DNA of 64,000 nucleotides. Source: Pseudomonadota bacterium. GTDB taxonomy: Bacteria > Pseudomonadota > Gammaproteobacteria > Burkholderiales > Ferrovaceae. The notes below the pieces were generated by a model that saw only the letters and a program-made list of their open reading frames with translations, made no database searches and was not told the origin of the DNA. Each line of letters opens with the position of its first letter. Within the stretch, counting starts at the first letter, position 1. The stretch is taken from contig JAGWIJ010000003.1 of NCBI GenBank assembly GCA_028873535.1, positions 1 to 64,000 on the forward strand, in the 5' to 3' direction. The translations under genes and the position numbers were made by a program. This document shows positions 9,055 through 21,024 of this stretch, one piece after another.

Positions 9055-9797
9055 CGGGCATTGGCCTGCATGCCGCTGCGGCCGGTGAGCAGCGACCACG
9101 CACGGTGATAGAGGCGGTCGCCAAGCAGCGACTTGAGGGTCTCGCGCGTCGTGTGGAGGGTCCGGATGGCGAGGTAGGGCGCGAGGTCGCCGCGCACGTA
9201 GCGCTGCAGCCATGCCTGCGACATCTTGCGGTTCATCACCAGGCGGCCCTCGAATGCGATGCCGGCGCGGTCACCGCCTTCCTTCCATGGCACCGAACCA
9301 TAAACGCGCTGGTATCCGGTCTCGGCACACATGTCGAGGACGCGCCGGTTGCAGCGCCCTCCGGGGAGCGAAATCCCGGTGACTGCCTGGCCGAGCCGAT
9401 CCTCCAGCAGCCGCCTGGCATCGCGCAGCTCGGCGCGCAGGTCGGCGGTGTCGAGCTGGGTCAGGAAGCGGTGCGTCAATCCGTGGCACCCGACCTGATG
9501 GCCCTGACGCGCAAGCTCGCCCAGCTCGGCCCAGCTCATGAAGCCTTCGCGCTGACCGATCCAGCCCGCGGTCACGAAGAACCTGGCGGTGCGCGCATGC
9601 GCGTGCAGCAGCGGTGCGGCCACCCTGGCGTTGCTGGCGTGGCCGTCGTCGAAGGTGATATCGACCGCCGGGCCGCCGGCTGTCGCGAGCGCGTTGAACA
9701 CGGCAAGCTGATGCGAGAACTGCTCCGCCGACAGCGAATAGAAGGAATCCGAAGGTCCTTCGACGATCTCGTGGTAGCCCAGTATCCTGCTGCGCAT
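9051..9797 (-). CDS. Polysaccharide deacetylase family protein
   Basis: VDITFDDGHASNARVAAPLLHAHARTARFFVTAGWI; VGCHGLTHRFL. Confidence 0.88.
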   Translation of the reverse strand: MRSRILGYHEIVEGPSDSFYSLSAEQFSHQLAVFNALATAGGPAVDITFDDGHASNARVAAPLLHAHARTARFFVTAGWIGQREGFMSWAELGELARQGHQVGCHGLTHRFLTQLDTADLRAELRDARRLLEDRLGQAVTGISLPGGRCNRRVLDMCAETGYQRVYGSVPWKEGGDRAGIAFEGRLVMNRKMSQAWLQRYVRGDLAPYLAIRTLHTTRETLKSLLGDRLYHRAWSLLTGRSGMQANAR

Positions 9798-9809
9798 GCC
9801 GCCGTCCTC

Positions 9810-11126
9810 CTACGAAAGTGGCGCGGATCCGGGAGCCGCGTCGACCAGCATCTGGCCGCGGATGACACAGCCCAGCAGCACCCAGATCACGCCGTCGATC
9901 TGCTGGTAGGTCCAACGGTCGCCGAAGAAGTTGACGACCACCGCGCCGCATACCAGGGCGAAGAAGCCCAGGCCTACACCGGACCAGAACCCGTCCTGCG
10001 CGGTCCGGAACAGCCGCAGGCCCATGCGTGCCAGCCGCAGCAGCAGCCACAGGAACATCAGCAAGCCGACGAAGCCGGTCTCGACCAGGACCTTGACGTA
10101 GTAGTTGTGGGTGTCGCGATACGGACCCACGCGCCCGAGGTACTCGTAGGTATGAAAGCCGGTTCCCGTGACAGGATTCTGCTTGAGCAGATCGAAGGCG
10201 TCCTGCCACAGGCTGAGTCGCTCCTGCGCCGACGAATCGAGCATCGCGCCCTCCTGGGCATCACCCGTGGTCATCAGGATGCGTTCCTGCACCGCGGTCG
10301 GAAGCACGGTCTGCCAGGACACCAGCAGGGCCAGCAGCAGCACCAGCAGCGAGCGCTTGCGCAGGATGCCGATCACCAGCAGCACTGCCAGCATGGCGAC
10401 ATAGCCGCCGCGCGAGAACGAGAACAGCAGACAGTAGGCCGAGGTGGCCAGCAGCACCAGGATCGCCAGCCGCGCACGCAGGGACGTCACATGGCAGTAC
10501 ATGCCCAGCATGAACGCCGAGAACATGACTTCGAGCGCGGCCAGTCCGTTGACCCCGGCATAGCCGACCAGACCGTCGTCGCGCACGTCATAGTTGAAGT
10601 GGGCCAGGTTCCGCTCGCTCATCAGGCTGTAGTAGCTGCGATTGACCACCAGCATCGACAGGCAGATCGTCACCAGCAGCCAGGTCACCTGACGGCGGTC
10701 CTTCAGCGCGGCGGCCACCACCGGTGCGAACAGGAACATCTCGACGTAGTTCTTCCAGTCGGACAGGCGCGGATCGGCCAGATCGATGGGCAGCGGCGCC
10801 GACATGAACAGCGAGCCCTGCCAGAGCGAGAGGTAGCAGTAGATCGCGAACAGCAGCAGCAATCCGTTCACGGGTGACCTGGGAATGACGTCCTCGTTCT
10901 TCAGCTTCAGCCCGATGATGGTGCCGAGCAGCAGGATATCGAGGAAGTGTGATCCAAGCGGCAGGTCGAACAGGCGGTAGCGCCCGGTCTGCAAAGGCAG
11001 GGTCAGCGCCAGCAGATAGACGCCGACCGCCGGGCGCCAGAAGATAGACGCGGCAAACGCGGTCCACATGGCCAGGTACAGTAGCAGCGGGGCGAAGCCT
11101 TCAAGGCCGAAGTGCAGGTTGGGCAT
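9810..11126 (-). CDS. O-antigen ligase / Wzy-like polymerase family membrane protein
   Basis: Multiple hydrophobic segments; central loop SAQERLSLWQDAFDLLKQNPVTGTGFHTYEYLGR..DTHNYYVKVLVETGFVGLLMF typical of the Wzy_C/O-antigen ligase family. Confidence 0.87.
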   Translation of the reverse strand: MPNLHFGLEGFAPLLLYLAMWTAFAASIFWRPAVGVYLLALTLPLQTGRYRLFDLPLGSHFLDILLLGTIIGLKLKNEDVIPRSPVNGLLLLFAIYCYLSLWQGSLFMSAPLPIDLADPRLSDWKNYVEMFLFAPVVAAALKDRRQVTWLLVTICLSMLVVNRSYYSLMSERNLAHFNYDVRDDGLVGYAGVNGLAALEVMFSAFMLGMYCHVTSLRARLAILVLLATSAYCLLFSFSRGGYVAMLAVLLVIGILRKRSLLVLLLALLVSWQTVLPTAVQERILMTTGDAQEGAMLDSSAQERLSLWQDAFDLLKQNPVTGTGFHTYEYLGRVGPYRDTHNYYVKVLVETGFVGLLMFLWLLLRLARMGLRLFRTAQDGFWSGVGLGFFALVCGAVVVNFFGDRWTYQQIDGVIWVLLGCVIRGQMLVDAAPGSAPLS

Positions 11127-11149
11127 GCTGGCAGACTCTCCCGTGCGGC

Positions 11150-12325
11150 CTAGCCGCGCCGCGCCTGCAGCACATGGTCGCTGACCGCGCGCAGCTGCGG
11201 CGCGCGCGTCGACCACGCGAACTCCGCGCGTGCCCGCTGCAGGCCGCGTTCGCCGAGCGCGTGCCGCAGCTCCGGCTTGGCGATCAGTTCCGACAGCGCA
11301 GCGCTGATCTCGGGAATGCTCTCGGGATCAACCAGGCGGCCGGTGACATGGTCGATCACCGCTTCGCTCGTTCCGCCGGTGCGTCCTCCCAGCACCGCCT
11401 TGCCGCAGGCGTTCGCCTCCAGGAAGACCATGCCGAAGCCTTCCAGGTCGCCCGCGATGTCGCGGTTCGCCAGCACGAACAGGTCCCCCAGGTTGAAGCA
11501 GGCAGCCAGCCTGGACGCCGGTACCTTGCCGGTGAGGGTCACGCGGTCCGACAGTCCCAGCTCGCCGGCGAGCGCCTCGATGCGCTGCCGCTCCGGGCCT
11601 TCGCCGACGATCAGATAGTGCCACGCGGGCAGCGCGTCGGGCAGCGCAGCGAGCGCGCGCAGGATCTGGGAGTGTCCCTTGCGTTCGACCAGCCGTCCCA
11701 CGCTCAGCAGCACCACCTTGCCGCGCAGGCCCAGGCTGTCCTGCAGCTTCGCGTCGGGCGGACGCGGGCTGAAGGTCGCCAGGTCGACGCCAGGCAGGAT
11801 CTTGAAAATGCGCTCTGCCGGCACGCCGATCCTGAGCAGCATGGAGCGCGCGAAGTCGTTGGCGGCGATGACGGCGTCTGCCGAGCGGTAGATGAGGTCA
11901 CGCATGCGCGGCTGAAAGCGGCGGTGATCGATCTGCGTGACTTCCTCGCCGTGGCAGTAGGCGACGAACGGGATGCCCAGCAGCCGCTGGAGCACGACCG
12001 CGACCAGCCCCTGCGGGAACAGGTCGCCGCAATGCATGATGTCGGTGCGTCCGCCGCCGGCCGACCAGGCGGTCCGGACGAGGTCCGGCAGGAACTTCGG
12101 CAGCTGCGTGTAGCGCCAGTCGGGCAGGGGGCGGAAGCGCCTGAAGATGCGCAGCGCCGGCGTGGCGTGGTCGCGGTCGAAGTCCTCCCAGCCGGGCACC
12201 TTCTTGGTCAGCACGGTGACCTGGTCGGGATACTGGCGGACCAGCTCGCTGTAGAGCGTGTAGTAGTAGACGCGCGATCCGCCGGCGTGCGGCAGGAAGG
12301 CGTCCGTGTTGAGCAGGACCTTCAC
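11150..12325 (-). CDS. GT4 family glycosyltransferase
   Basis: HAGGSRVYYYTL; VVLLSVGRLVERKGHSQILRAL; EGFGMVFLEANACGKAVLGGRTGG; GTG start overlapping upstream stop (GTGA). Confidence 0.87.
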   Translation of the reverse strand: MKVLLNTDAFLPHAGGSRVYYYTLYSELVRQYPDQVTVLTKKVPGWEDFDRDHATPALRIFRRFRPLPDWRYTQLPKFLPDLVRTAWSAGGGRTDIMHCGDLFPQGLVAVVLQRLLGIPFVAYCHGEEVTQIDHRRFQPRMRDLIYRSADAVIAANDFARSMLLRIGVPAERIFKILPGVDLATFSPRPPDAKLQDSLGLRGKVVLLSVGRLVERKGHSQILRALAALPDALPAWHYLIVGEGPERQRIEALAGELGLSDRVTLTGKVPASRLAACFNLGDLFVLANRDIAGDLEGFGMVFLEANACGKAVLGGRTGGTSEAVIDHVTGRLVDPESIPEISAALSELIAKPELRHALGERGLQRARAEFAWSTRAPQLRAVSDHVLQARRG

Positions 12326-13239
12326 CTGCGATCCCCGCGCTGCGTGTCGGCGTCGCTGCGCGCCAGCTGCCCCGTCAGGCGTCTGGCGTGGTGCAGCAGC
12401 GGGTGCAGCAGACGACCCGGCCTGGGGTCGTAGCGCAGGCTCTCGAGCATGCACGCGGCCGCCTTGCGATACATGCCGACGTCATAGAAATACCAGCGTC
12501 CCAGTGTCCACATGTTGCCGGCATAGATCGCGGCTGCCGCGCGGTCGCCCGCATCGGCGAACGTCCGGTGGTTCTTGCGCAGCAGGCGTGCCGTGAAATC
12601 CAGCACGCGCGCGCGCTTGCCGGTGGTGATGCTGCCTTCGCGCCAGGTGTAGACGTACAGCGGCTGCGCCAGGTAGGTGAAGTCCTTGCGCGCTGCGAAC
12701 ATGCGGATGTTGAGGTCCCAGTCCTCGCGGTACTTCATTTCCTCGTCGTACATCCCGACTTCGACAAAGGCATCGCGCCGGAAGAACATGCCGCGGCGGA
12801 TGAAGTCCTCGCGCAGGATGGCGTGGAAGGGGTCATCCGCGGGAATGTCGGAACGCTGGACCTCGCGTCCCTCGGGTCTGGCCTTGAGGATGTCGATCAG
12901 GCACCAGCTCGCGCCGCTGCGGTCGAGTGCATCGACCATGCGGCGCAGCGCATCGGGATCGAGCAGATCGTCCGCGTCGAGAAAGGCCAGGTACTCCGAG
13001 TGCGAGATCCTGACGCCGGCGTTGCGGGCGCCGGGCAGGCCCCGGTTCTCCTGGCGGTGATAGCGGAACTGCGGGTGGGAGCGGAAGCGCTCGAGCACCT
13101 GCGCGGTGTTGTCGCCGGAGCCGTCATCCACCACGATCAATTCGAAATCCGGAAAGCTCTGGTCCAAGACCGAAGCCACTGCCGCTTCCACATAGGGCGC
13201 GCAGTTGTACGAGGGAATGACGACCGTGACCCGGGGCAT
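12322..13239 (-). CDS. Glycosyltransferase family 2 (an in-frame TTG at 13257 would overlap the upstream stop)
   Basis: MPRVTVVIPSYNCAPYVEAAVASVLDQSFPDFELIVVDDGSGDNT. Confidence 0.88.
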   Translation of the reverse strand: MPRVTVVIPSYNCAPYVEAAVASVLDQSFPDFELIVVDDGSGDNTAQVLERFRSHPQFRYHRQENRGLPGARNAGVRISHSEYLAFLDADDLLDPDALRRMVDALDRSGASWCLIDILKARPEGREVQRSDIPADDPFHAILREDFIRRGMFFRRDAFVEVGMYDEEMKYREDWDLNIRMFAARKDFTYLAQPLYVYTWREGSITTGKRARVLDFTARLLRKNHRTFADAGDRAAAAIYAGNMWTLGRWYFYDVGMYRKAAACMLESLRYDPRPGRLLHPLLHHARRLTGQLARSDADTQRGDRR

Positions 13240-13253
13240 GGCGGCTGGTCCGG

Positions 13254-14375
13254 TCAAGGCTGGGAGCGTCGCCGCAGGCCGCGGCGCATGGCGCCGACGC
13301 CATCACGCAGGGCGCGGCCGAAGCCGCCGGTGGAGAGCAGCAGGTACTGCAGCAGTACCTTGGGCGCCATCGGATTCTCGCGCAGGGCCAGCCCGTAGTT
13401 GCGGTGCGCCGCTGCGTAGTCCTTTTGCCAGTAGAAATAGGTGCCCATGGTCGCGTACATGCGCGCGCGGATCCAGCGTTGCTCGGCCGCGCCGCTGGCA
13501 TGGCTGGCCAGGGACGCGTCCACCGTCTCGAGGGTGATCGCCGGCTTGCCCTGCAGGTAGCGCCGGGTCGCGAGGCTGCGCGCGTACTCCTTGGCGATCG
13601 CGAGCCTGCACGCCTCTTCGACCCGGTGATGGCCGAGCGCCGCAGCCTGCTGCTTGATGTTCCAGGGCAGCTCGAAGTCCTCCTCCGAGCACGCATCGAT
13701 CTGGCCGCCGAACATGAGGGTATTGGTCATGCTGAGCGCGTGGCGCCGGTAGCACACCATCGGCTCGGCGAAGTAGGCCACGTTGTAGTGCAGCGCGAAC
13801 GCGCACCACAGGTACCAGTCGCCGCCCCAGGGCATGTTGAGCGGGAAGTAGCTGACCTTCTCGTAGCATTCCTTGCGCGCCATCGCGGACGGCGCCACGA
13901 TGGTGTTGCCCATGATCAGGCGGCACAGGAACTCGCGACCGTCCCACACGGCGTCGCGCGGCCCGTGCACCGAATAGTCGAGCAGCTCCCTGACCTCGCC
14001 ATCCTCAAGACGGAAGGCGGGGCAGAAGCAGTAGCCGATGCGCGGATCAGCATCCATCGCGGCCACGTAGCGCTCGAGGACGCGCGGATCGCGCAGGCAG
14101 TCGTCAGCGGAGATCAGCCAGACGTAGCTGCCCTGCGCCATGCGGATGCCTTCGTTGTAGTTGCGCAGGTGGCGGAGGTTCTCCGCATGGCGGATGTGCC
14201 TGACGCGCGGATCCTTGAACGAGGCAGCGACCTCCGGCGTGTTGTCGGGCGAGCAGTCGTCCATGATCAGGATCTCGAAGTCCGCGAAGCTTTGCGCGAG
14301 GATCGAGTGGATGCACTCCGGCAGCAGGTGCGCAAGCTTGTAGCAGGGGACCACGAAGCTCACTTTCGGTTTCAT
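13254..14375 (-). CDS. Glycosyltransferase family 2
   Basis: MKPKVSFVVPCYKLAHLLPECIHSILAQSFADFEILIMDDCSPDNT; ATGA overlap with upstream gene. Confidence 0.87.
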   Translation of the reverse strand: MKPKVSFVVPCYKLAHLLPECIHSILAQSFADFEILIMDDCSPDNTPEVAASFKDPRVRHIRHAENLRHLRNYNEGIRMAQGSYVWLISADDCLRDPRVLERYVAAMDADPRIGYCFCPAFRLEDGEVRELLDYSVHGPRDAVWDGREFLCRLIMGNTIVAPSAMARKECYEKVSYFPLNMPWGGDWYLWCAFALHYNVAYFAEPMVCYRRHALSMTNTLMFGGQIDACSEEDFELPWNIKQQAAALGHHRVEEACRLAIAKEYARSLATRRYLQGKPAITLETVDASLASHASGAAEQRWIRARMYATMGTYFYWQKDYAAAHRNYGLALRENPMAPKVLLQYLLLSTGGFGRALRDGVGAMRRGLRRRSQP

Positions 14376-15685
14376 TCCAGGCCTCCGCTCGGTGCCAGTT
14401 GCAGGGCGTCGGCGAGCGGCAGCAGCGGCTCGCCAGCGTCCGGGGAGCGTCCTGGCGTGGTGCCGGCACCGTCCCAGGACCAGCGCGCCGATTCGTGGAA
14501 CACGCCGAAATGGGTGTCGAACGTGTCGTGGCGCACGTGGAAGGTCCCGCCGATCTGCGCGCACAGCACTTTCTGGAAGCCCGGTTCGCGCACCAGCACA
14601 TGCACCGTGTAGAGTTCGGCAACCAGCTTGAGCGGAGGGGTCACCAACTCGATGACACCGTCCCCGTCGAGCCCGTCCAGCACCGCGCCGTCCACTTCGC
14701 TGCTGAAATTGCAGCAGGCCACGCCATCGGAACGCACGAAGGCCACGATGAAGTTGGGCTTCCCGACCGGGCGGCGCGTCTCGAAGCGCAGACGCAGCTT
14801 CATGCGCTCGCCATGATCGAAGACCTTCTTGGCGCGGTCGTCGTCATCCGTGATCACGCAGTCCTTGATGATCAGGGGCCAGGCGTCATGGTCGCGCCCC
14901 GCCCATGGCAGCGTGCTGAGGCTGCAGTCGTCCTCGTAGTGCCGGATACCCTCGTCGGTCGGGCCGTCGAACTGCACCTGTCCCTGCTTCAGGTAGATGA
15001 CGCGACGGCACATGGTCTTGATGCTGAACATGTTGTGCGACACGAACAGGATGGTCGCATTGCCGGTCTGCATGCTCTTGGCGAAATCCATGCACTTGCG
15101 CTGGAACGGCAGGTCGCCCACCGACAGCACTTCGTCGATCAGCAGGATCTCGGGCTGCAGGTGCGCCGCGACGGCGAAGGCCAGGCGCACGTACATGCCG
15201 CTCGAATAGCGCTTGACGGGCGTGTCGATGAGATCGGTGATCCCCGAGAAGGCGACGATGGCGTCGAACTTGGCGTCCATCTCGCGCTTGCTCATGCCCA
15301 GGATCGAACCGTACAGGTAGACGTTCTCGCGTCCCGTCAACTCGGAGTGGAAGCCGGTGCCCACCTCCAGCATCGCGCCGACCCGGCCGGCGATGCGCGC
15401 CACCCCGGTGGTCGGTTCGACGATGCGCGACAGGATCTTGAGCAGCGTGCTTTTGCCCGCGCCGTTCAGGCCGATGATGCCGACGCTTTCGCCGCGCTCG
15501 ATCTCGAAGCTGGCGTCGCTGAGCGCCCAGAAGGCGTTGCGCCTGCCGCCGGTGCCGGAGTCCCTGCGCAGCATCGACCTGACGCCTGCGCTGATCGCGT
15601 CGCGCAGGGTATTGTGCTGCTGGCCGCCGGCTCCCAGGCGGTACTGCTTGCCGAGGTGCTCGACCTGAATGGCGAGGTCTTTCAT
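14372..15685 (-). CDS. wzt: Polysaccharide ABC transporter ATP-binding protein (Wzt type) with C-terminal extension
   Basis: Walker A GLNGAGKSTLLKIL; RYSSGMYVRLAFAVA signature; EILLIDEVLSVGD; about 180-aa C-terminal Wzt_C-like region. Confidence 0.9.
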   Translation of the reverse strand: MKDLAIQVEHLGKQYRLGAGGQQHNTLRDAISAGVRSMLRRDSGTGGRRNAFWALSDASFEIERGESVGIIGLNGAGKSTLLKILSRIVEPTTGVARIAGRVGAMLEVGTGFHSELTGRENVYLYGSILGMSKREMDAKFDAIVAFSGITDLIDTPVKRYSSGMYVRLAFAVAAHLQPEILLIDEVLSVGDLPFQRKCMDFAKSMQTGNATILFVSHNMFSIKTMCRRVIYLKQGQVQFDGPTDEGIRHYEDDCSLSTLPWAGRDHDAWPLIIKDCVITDDDDRAKKVFDHGERMKLRLRFETRRPVGKPNFIVAFVRSDGVACCNFSSEVDGAVLDGLDGDGVIELVTPPLKLVAELYTVHVLVREPGFQKVLCAQIGGTFHVRHDTFDTHFGVFHESARWSWDGAGTTPGRSPDAGEPLLPLADALQLAPSGGLE

Positions 15686-16533
15686 CAAATCACATCCGCG
15701 AAAAAGCGTTCCATCTTCTTGAAGTGGACGACGCCGCCTGCCAGCGCCAGCAGGATGAGCAGCGCGCCGATCCCCATCACTGCGAAATCGGGATTGGCCC
15801 GGCCCAGCAGCGCCCACCTGAAGCCCTCGATGACGCCGACCATGGGGTTGAGGCTGTAGAGGAAGCGCCAGCGCTCAGGCACGATGCTCACCGGATACAC
15901 CACGGGCGAGGCGTACATCCAGATCTGGATGATGAAGGGCAGGGTGTGCTTGATGTCGCGGAAGCGCACATTGAGCGGGCCGAGCCACAGCGCGACCGCC
16001 AGCGCCAGTGCCATCGCGACCAGCATGAACAGGGGCAGGAACACGATGTTCATGGTCGGCGCCACACCATACCAGGCCATCATGACCAGCAGCACGCAGA
16101 ACGACAGCAGGAAATCGACCAGGGGTGCGGTCACCATCGCCACCGGAATGATCAGGCGGGGAAAATAGATCTTGCGGATCAGGTCCGCGTCGTCGACCAG
16201 GCCGGTGCCGCCGCGCCGGAAGGCTTCCGCGAAGTAGGTCCACGGCAGCAGCGCGGCGAACGCGAACACCGGATAGGGCACGCCGTCAGAGGGCATGCGC
16301 GCGAAGTTCCCGAAGATCGCCGTGAAGATCAGCACGGCGATGACGGGCTGCAGGATCGCCCAGCCAACGCCGATCGCGGCCTGCTTGTAGCGGATCTTGA
16401 GTTCGCGCCATACCAGGAACAGCAGCAGTTCCCGGTATCGCCACAGCTCGTCCAGGCCGAGATCGAACACGCCTTTGCGGGGCCGTATTTCGATCAGGGT
16501 GCCGGGCGCCCTTGCTGCCGGTGTCGGGTTCAT
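15685..16533 (-). CDS. wzm: Polysaccharide ABC transporter permease (Wzm / ABC-2 type)
   Basis: ELLLFLVWRELKIRYKQAAIGVGWAILQPVIAVLIFTAIFGNFARMPSDGVPYPVFAFAALLPWTYF. Confidence 0.9.
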   Translation of the reverse strand: MNPTPAARAPGTLIEIRPRKGVFDLGLDELWRYRELLLFLVWRELKIRYKQAAIGVGWAILQPVIAVLIFTAIFGNFARMPSDGVPYPVFAFAALLPWTYFAEAFRRGGTGLVDDADLIRKIYFPRLIIPVAMVTAPLVDFLLSFCVLLVMMAWYGVAPTMNIVFLPLFMLVAMALALAVALWLGPLNVRFRDIKHTLPFIIQIWMYASPVVYPVSIVPERWRFLYSLNPMVGVIEGFRWALLGRANPDFAVMGIGALLILLALAGGVVHFKKMERFFADVI

Positions 16534-16594
16534 GGATTCGGTGCCGCCGGAGGGGTTGCAGGGTGGTTCATTCGATCGTCCTGGGCGCCGGGGC

Positions 16595-17872
<1,278 letters not shown>

Positions 17873-17945
17873 GATCCGTCGCGATGAAGAAGTACAGGGG
17901 TGTTGATCGGCTTGCGTCGTCGTTCCGCGGAGGTCTGCGGGATCC

Positions 17946-18857
17946 TCACGGGAGATCGTCCTGGAACACCTGGTCCATGCGGCCCCAGCGGAAATCCGTC
18001 AGCAGCTGGCGCAGGCGGCCATCCATCCTGCCGAGGTTCACGTAGTGGCGGAAGCGTGACTTGGCCGAGACGCCGGCCGGACGCGGCTGCCCTGGGTCGA
18101 TTTCCCAGGGATGGAAATAGAACACCGCGGGCTGGCGGTCGACCGCGTTGATGCGGCGGATCGACCAGCGCGACAGCGCATACGGCAGCAGGCGGAAGTA
18201 GCCGCCGCCTCCGGCCGGCCGGTTGGCGTTCCAGACATTGACAGTGGAAATCGGGATCTCGAGCAGGCCGGCAGGCAGCCGGTGCGCGAAACGCGGCGCG
18301 TCGGGCACGCCATAGTGGTCATGCCGGATCGGATAGATGCTCGAACTGTACAGATAGCCTGCCGCAGCCATGCACTCGAAGGCCCAGGGATTGGCCTTGC
18401 CCACCGAGAAACTCGGGGCGCGGTATCCCTTCACCTGTCGTCCCGCGATGTCCTCGAGCAGGCCTTTTGCACTGCGGATGTCCGCCAGGAATTCGGCCGG
18501 ACTCTGGTCGGTCGCGCGCAGGTGGCCGTAGCCGTGGCTGGCGACTTCATGGCCATTCTCGACCATGCGGCGGACCACGCCCGGATAGCGCTGCGCGATC
18601 CAGCCCAAGGTGAAGAACGTCGCCTTGACGTCGGCGTCGGACAGCATCTGCAGGATGCGGTCGACATTGCGTTCGACGCGGCAGGGCAGGCTGTCCCAGC
18701 TGGCGCGATCGATGAAGGGCGCGAAGGCGGACACCTGGAAGTAGTCTTCGACATCGATGCTGAAAGCATTGATGAGCTGGCCCGCGGCAGTCGCCAGCGG
18801 AGCGGCGTGGTCCGGCGCGATGCCGTCCGCGCCCGCAAGCGGCCGCTGGCTAGGCAT
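17946..18857 (-). CDS. XrtA-system type polysaccharide deacetylase (TIGR03006-like)
   Basis: [16 protein letters not shown]...[54 protein letters not shown]. Confidence 0.88.
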   Translation of the reverse strand: MPSQRPLAGADGIAPDHAAPLATAAGQLINAFSIDVEDYFQVSAFAPFIDRASWDSLPCRVERNVDRILQMLSDADVKATFFTLGWIAQRYPGVVRRMVENGHEVASHGYGHLRATDQSPAEFLADIRSAKGLLEDIAGRQVKGYRAPSFSVGKANPWAFECMAAAGYLYSSSIYPIRHDHYGVPDAPRFAHRLPAGLLEIPISTVNVWNANRPAGGGGYFRLLPYALSRWSIRRINAVDRQPAVFYFHPWEIDPGQPRPAGVSAKSRFRHYVNLGRMDGRLRQLLTDFRWGRMDQVFQDDLP

Positions 18858-20010
18858 GGGCGGCCACCGTTGCGAACTGGAGGGCGCCGCGCAGCGATGC
18901 CGCGACGGCATCCTGTTCGGCTGCGGTCATCTGCGGGAACAGCGGCAGGATGATGCAATGGTCCTGGGCGCGTTCGGATTCCGGCAGCGCATGGTCGAGC
19001 GGCGCATCGGCATAGGCCGGCTCGCGATGGCTGCACATGATGCCGCGCCGCGTGCTGACGCCGTCGTCCAGCATCTGCTGCATCACCGCGCGCTGGTCGA
19101 GCCCGTCCGGCAGGCGCACACAATAGCTTTGCCAGTTCGAGCGGCACCACTCCGGCTCGTGCGGCAAGGCCAGGCCACGGACCTCTCCCAGCAGGGCGCG
19201 GTAGCGGTCCGCCTGGGCACGCCGCTGCGCGATGATGTCGGGCAATCGGCGCAGCTGCTCGCGCCCCACGGCGGCCTGGATGTCGGTCATGCGGTAGTTG
19301 AAGCCGACTTCAGGGTAGGACTCGAAGATCACCTTGCTGGCACCGTGGCGCACCGTGTCCGGCACGCTCATGGCGTGCTGGCGCAGCAGGCGGAAGCGGC
19401 GGTCCCAGTCCGCGTTGGACGTCGTGATCATGCCGCCATCACCCGTGCTCACCACCTTGCGCGGATGGAAGGAGAAGCACGCGATGTCGCCGTGCGGCCT
19501 GCCGATCTTCTCCCACTTGCCCTGCCACAGGATTTCGCTGCCGATCGCGCAGGCGGCGTCCTCGATCACCGGCAGGCCGTGGCGGCGCGCCACCGCCAGG
19601 ATGCCTTCCATGTCGCACGGCATGCCGATCTGATGGACGCACAGGATCGCGCGCGTGCGCGGGCCGATCGCGGCCTCGATCAGGTGCGGGTCCATGTTGA
19701 ACGAGGCCGCTTCGATGTCGACGAACACCGGCCGTGCATCGCAGTAGCGCACTGCATTGGCGGTGGCAATGTAGGAGTGGCTCACGGTGATGACTTCATC
19801 ACCGGACTGCACACCGACCGCCAGCAGCGCCAGATGCAGCGCGGTCGTGCAGTTCGACACGGCACACGCGTGTGCTGCTCCGGTGTATTCCGCGAATTCG
19901 CGCTCGAAGGCGGCCACCTCCGGGCCCTGGGTGATCCAGCCGCTCAGGATCACGCGACGCGCCGCTTCGGCTTCGGGTTCGCCCATCACGGGCCTGGCGA
20001 TCGGAATCAT
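18850..20010 (-). CDS. DegT/DnrJ/EryC1/StrS family aminotransferase
   Basis: MIPIARPVMGEPE...GWITQGPEVAAFEREFAEYTGAAHACAVSNCTTALHLAL; GLPVIEDAACAIGSE. Confidence 0.9.
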   Translation of the reverse strand: MIPIARPVMGEPEAEAARRVILSGWITQGPEVAAFEREFAEYTGAAHACAVSNCTTALHLALLAVGVQSGDEVITVSHSYIATANAVRYCDARPVFVDIEAASFNMDPHLIEAAIGPRTRAILCVHQIGMPCDMEGILAVARRHGLPVIEDAACAIGSEILWQGKWEKIGRPHGDIACFSFHPRKVVSTGDGGMITTSNADWDRRFRLLRQHAMSVPDTVRHGASKVIFESYPEVGFNYRMTDIQAAVGREQLRRLPDIIAQRRAQADRYRALLGEVRGLALPHEPEWCRSNWQSYCVRLPDGLDQRAVMQQMLDDGVSTRRGIMCSHREPAYADAPLDHALPESERAQDHCIILPLFPQMTAAEQDAVAASLRGALQFATVAAHA

Positions 20011-20981
20011 GCCTTCACGGCCTCCTTGTTGGCGCGCCACCAGGCAACCAGCCGGCGCAGTCCCTCGTCGAGGCCGACCTCGGCCTTGAAGCCCAGCAGC
20101 CGCTCGGCCTTGCTGGTGTCGGCGAGGCGCCGCGAGACGGGATTGACCTTGCGCTCCGGACCGTATTCCGGCACCAGGCTGGATTCCATCACGCGCAGCA
20201 GCGCCGCCGCCAGCTCGTTGAGACTGGTCTCGACGCCGCACGCGACATTGAAGACGTCATCGCCAAGCTCCGACTGCAGTGCCAGTATGTTCGAACGCGC
20301 GACATCCTCGATATACACGAAATCCATGGTGGCGCTGCCGTCGCCCAGGATCAGTGGCGGGATCCCGGCGTCGATGCGTTCCATCCAGCGGATCAGCACT
20401 TCGGTGTACTTGCCGTGGATGTCCATGCGCGGTCCGTACACGTTGAAGTAGCGCAGGGCCACATAGGGCAGGCCGTACATGTCGTTGAACGAGCGCAGCA
20501 GGCCTTCGAGCATGACCTTGCTGGCGCCGTACCAGGTGCGGTTGTTGTACGGGTGATGATCCTCGCGGGTCGGGAAGCTGTCGGCCAGTCCGTAGATCGA
20601 GGCCGACGATGCCGTCACCACCCTCCTGATGCCGGCCGCCTGGGCTGCCTCCAGCACGTTGTAGCTGCCATCGCACATCACGCCCAGCGCCGCGCGCGGC
20701 TCGGCCGCGCAGGCCGTGATGCGCAGCGTGGCCATATGGATTACCGCATCCATGCCCACGCTCGCCTTGTGCACGGCCTCGACATCGCGGATGTCGCCAC
20801 GCACCAGCGTGACGCGCGGATCCTTCAGCGCCTGTTCGACATTGGCGAGCGTTCCGCGGCTCAGGTCGTCGAATATCACGATCCGCCCCGGCGCATGGTC
20901 GCGCAGCAGCAGATCGATGGTGGTCGACCCGACAAGGCCACATCCACCCGTGACCAGAATGCTTGCGTCATTGATCTTCAA
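20007..20981 (-). CDS. NAD-dependent epimerase/dehydratase (SDR)
   Basis: ILVTGGCGLVGSTTIDLLL; YGASKVMLE; ALRYFNVYGPRMDIHGKYTEVLIRWMERI. Confidence 0.9.
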   Translation of the reverse strand: MKINDASILVTGGCGLVGSTTIDLLLRDHAPGRIVIFDDLSRGTLANVEQALKDPRVTLVRGDIRDVEAVHKASVGMDAVIHMATLRITACAAEPRAALGVMCDGSYNVLEAAQAAGIRRVVTASSASIYGLADSFPTREDHHPYNNRTWYGASKVMLEGLLRSFNDMYGLPYVALRYFNVYGPRMDIHGKYTEVLIRWMERIDAGIPPLILGDGSATMDFVYIEDVARSNILALQSELGDDVFNVACGVETSLNELAAALLRVMESSLVPEYGPERKVNPVSRRLADTSKAERLLGFKAEVGLDEGLRRLVAWWRANKEAVKA

Positions 20982-21024
20982 TTTGTGTTCTCGCTCTCGT
21001 GGAATGGATTCGATGGTTCCGGCA

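Noticed and set aside
4916-9108. Long plus-strand ORFs of 610 aa (4916-6748) and 645 aa (7171-9108)
   Set aside because: Antisense to well-supported glycosyltransferase genes; composition artefact.
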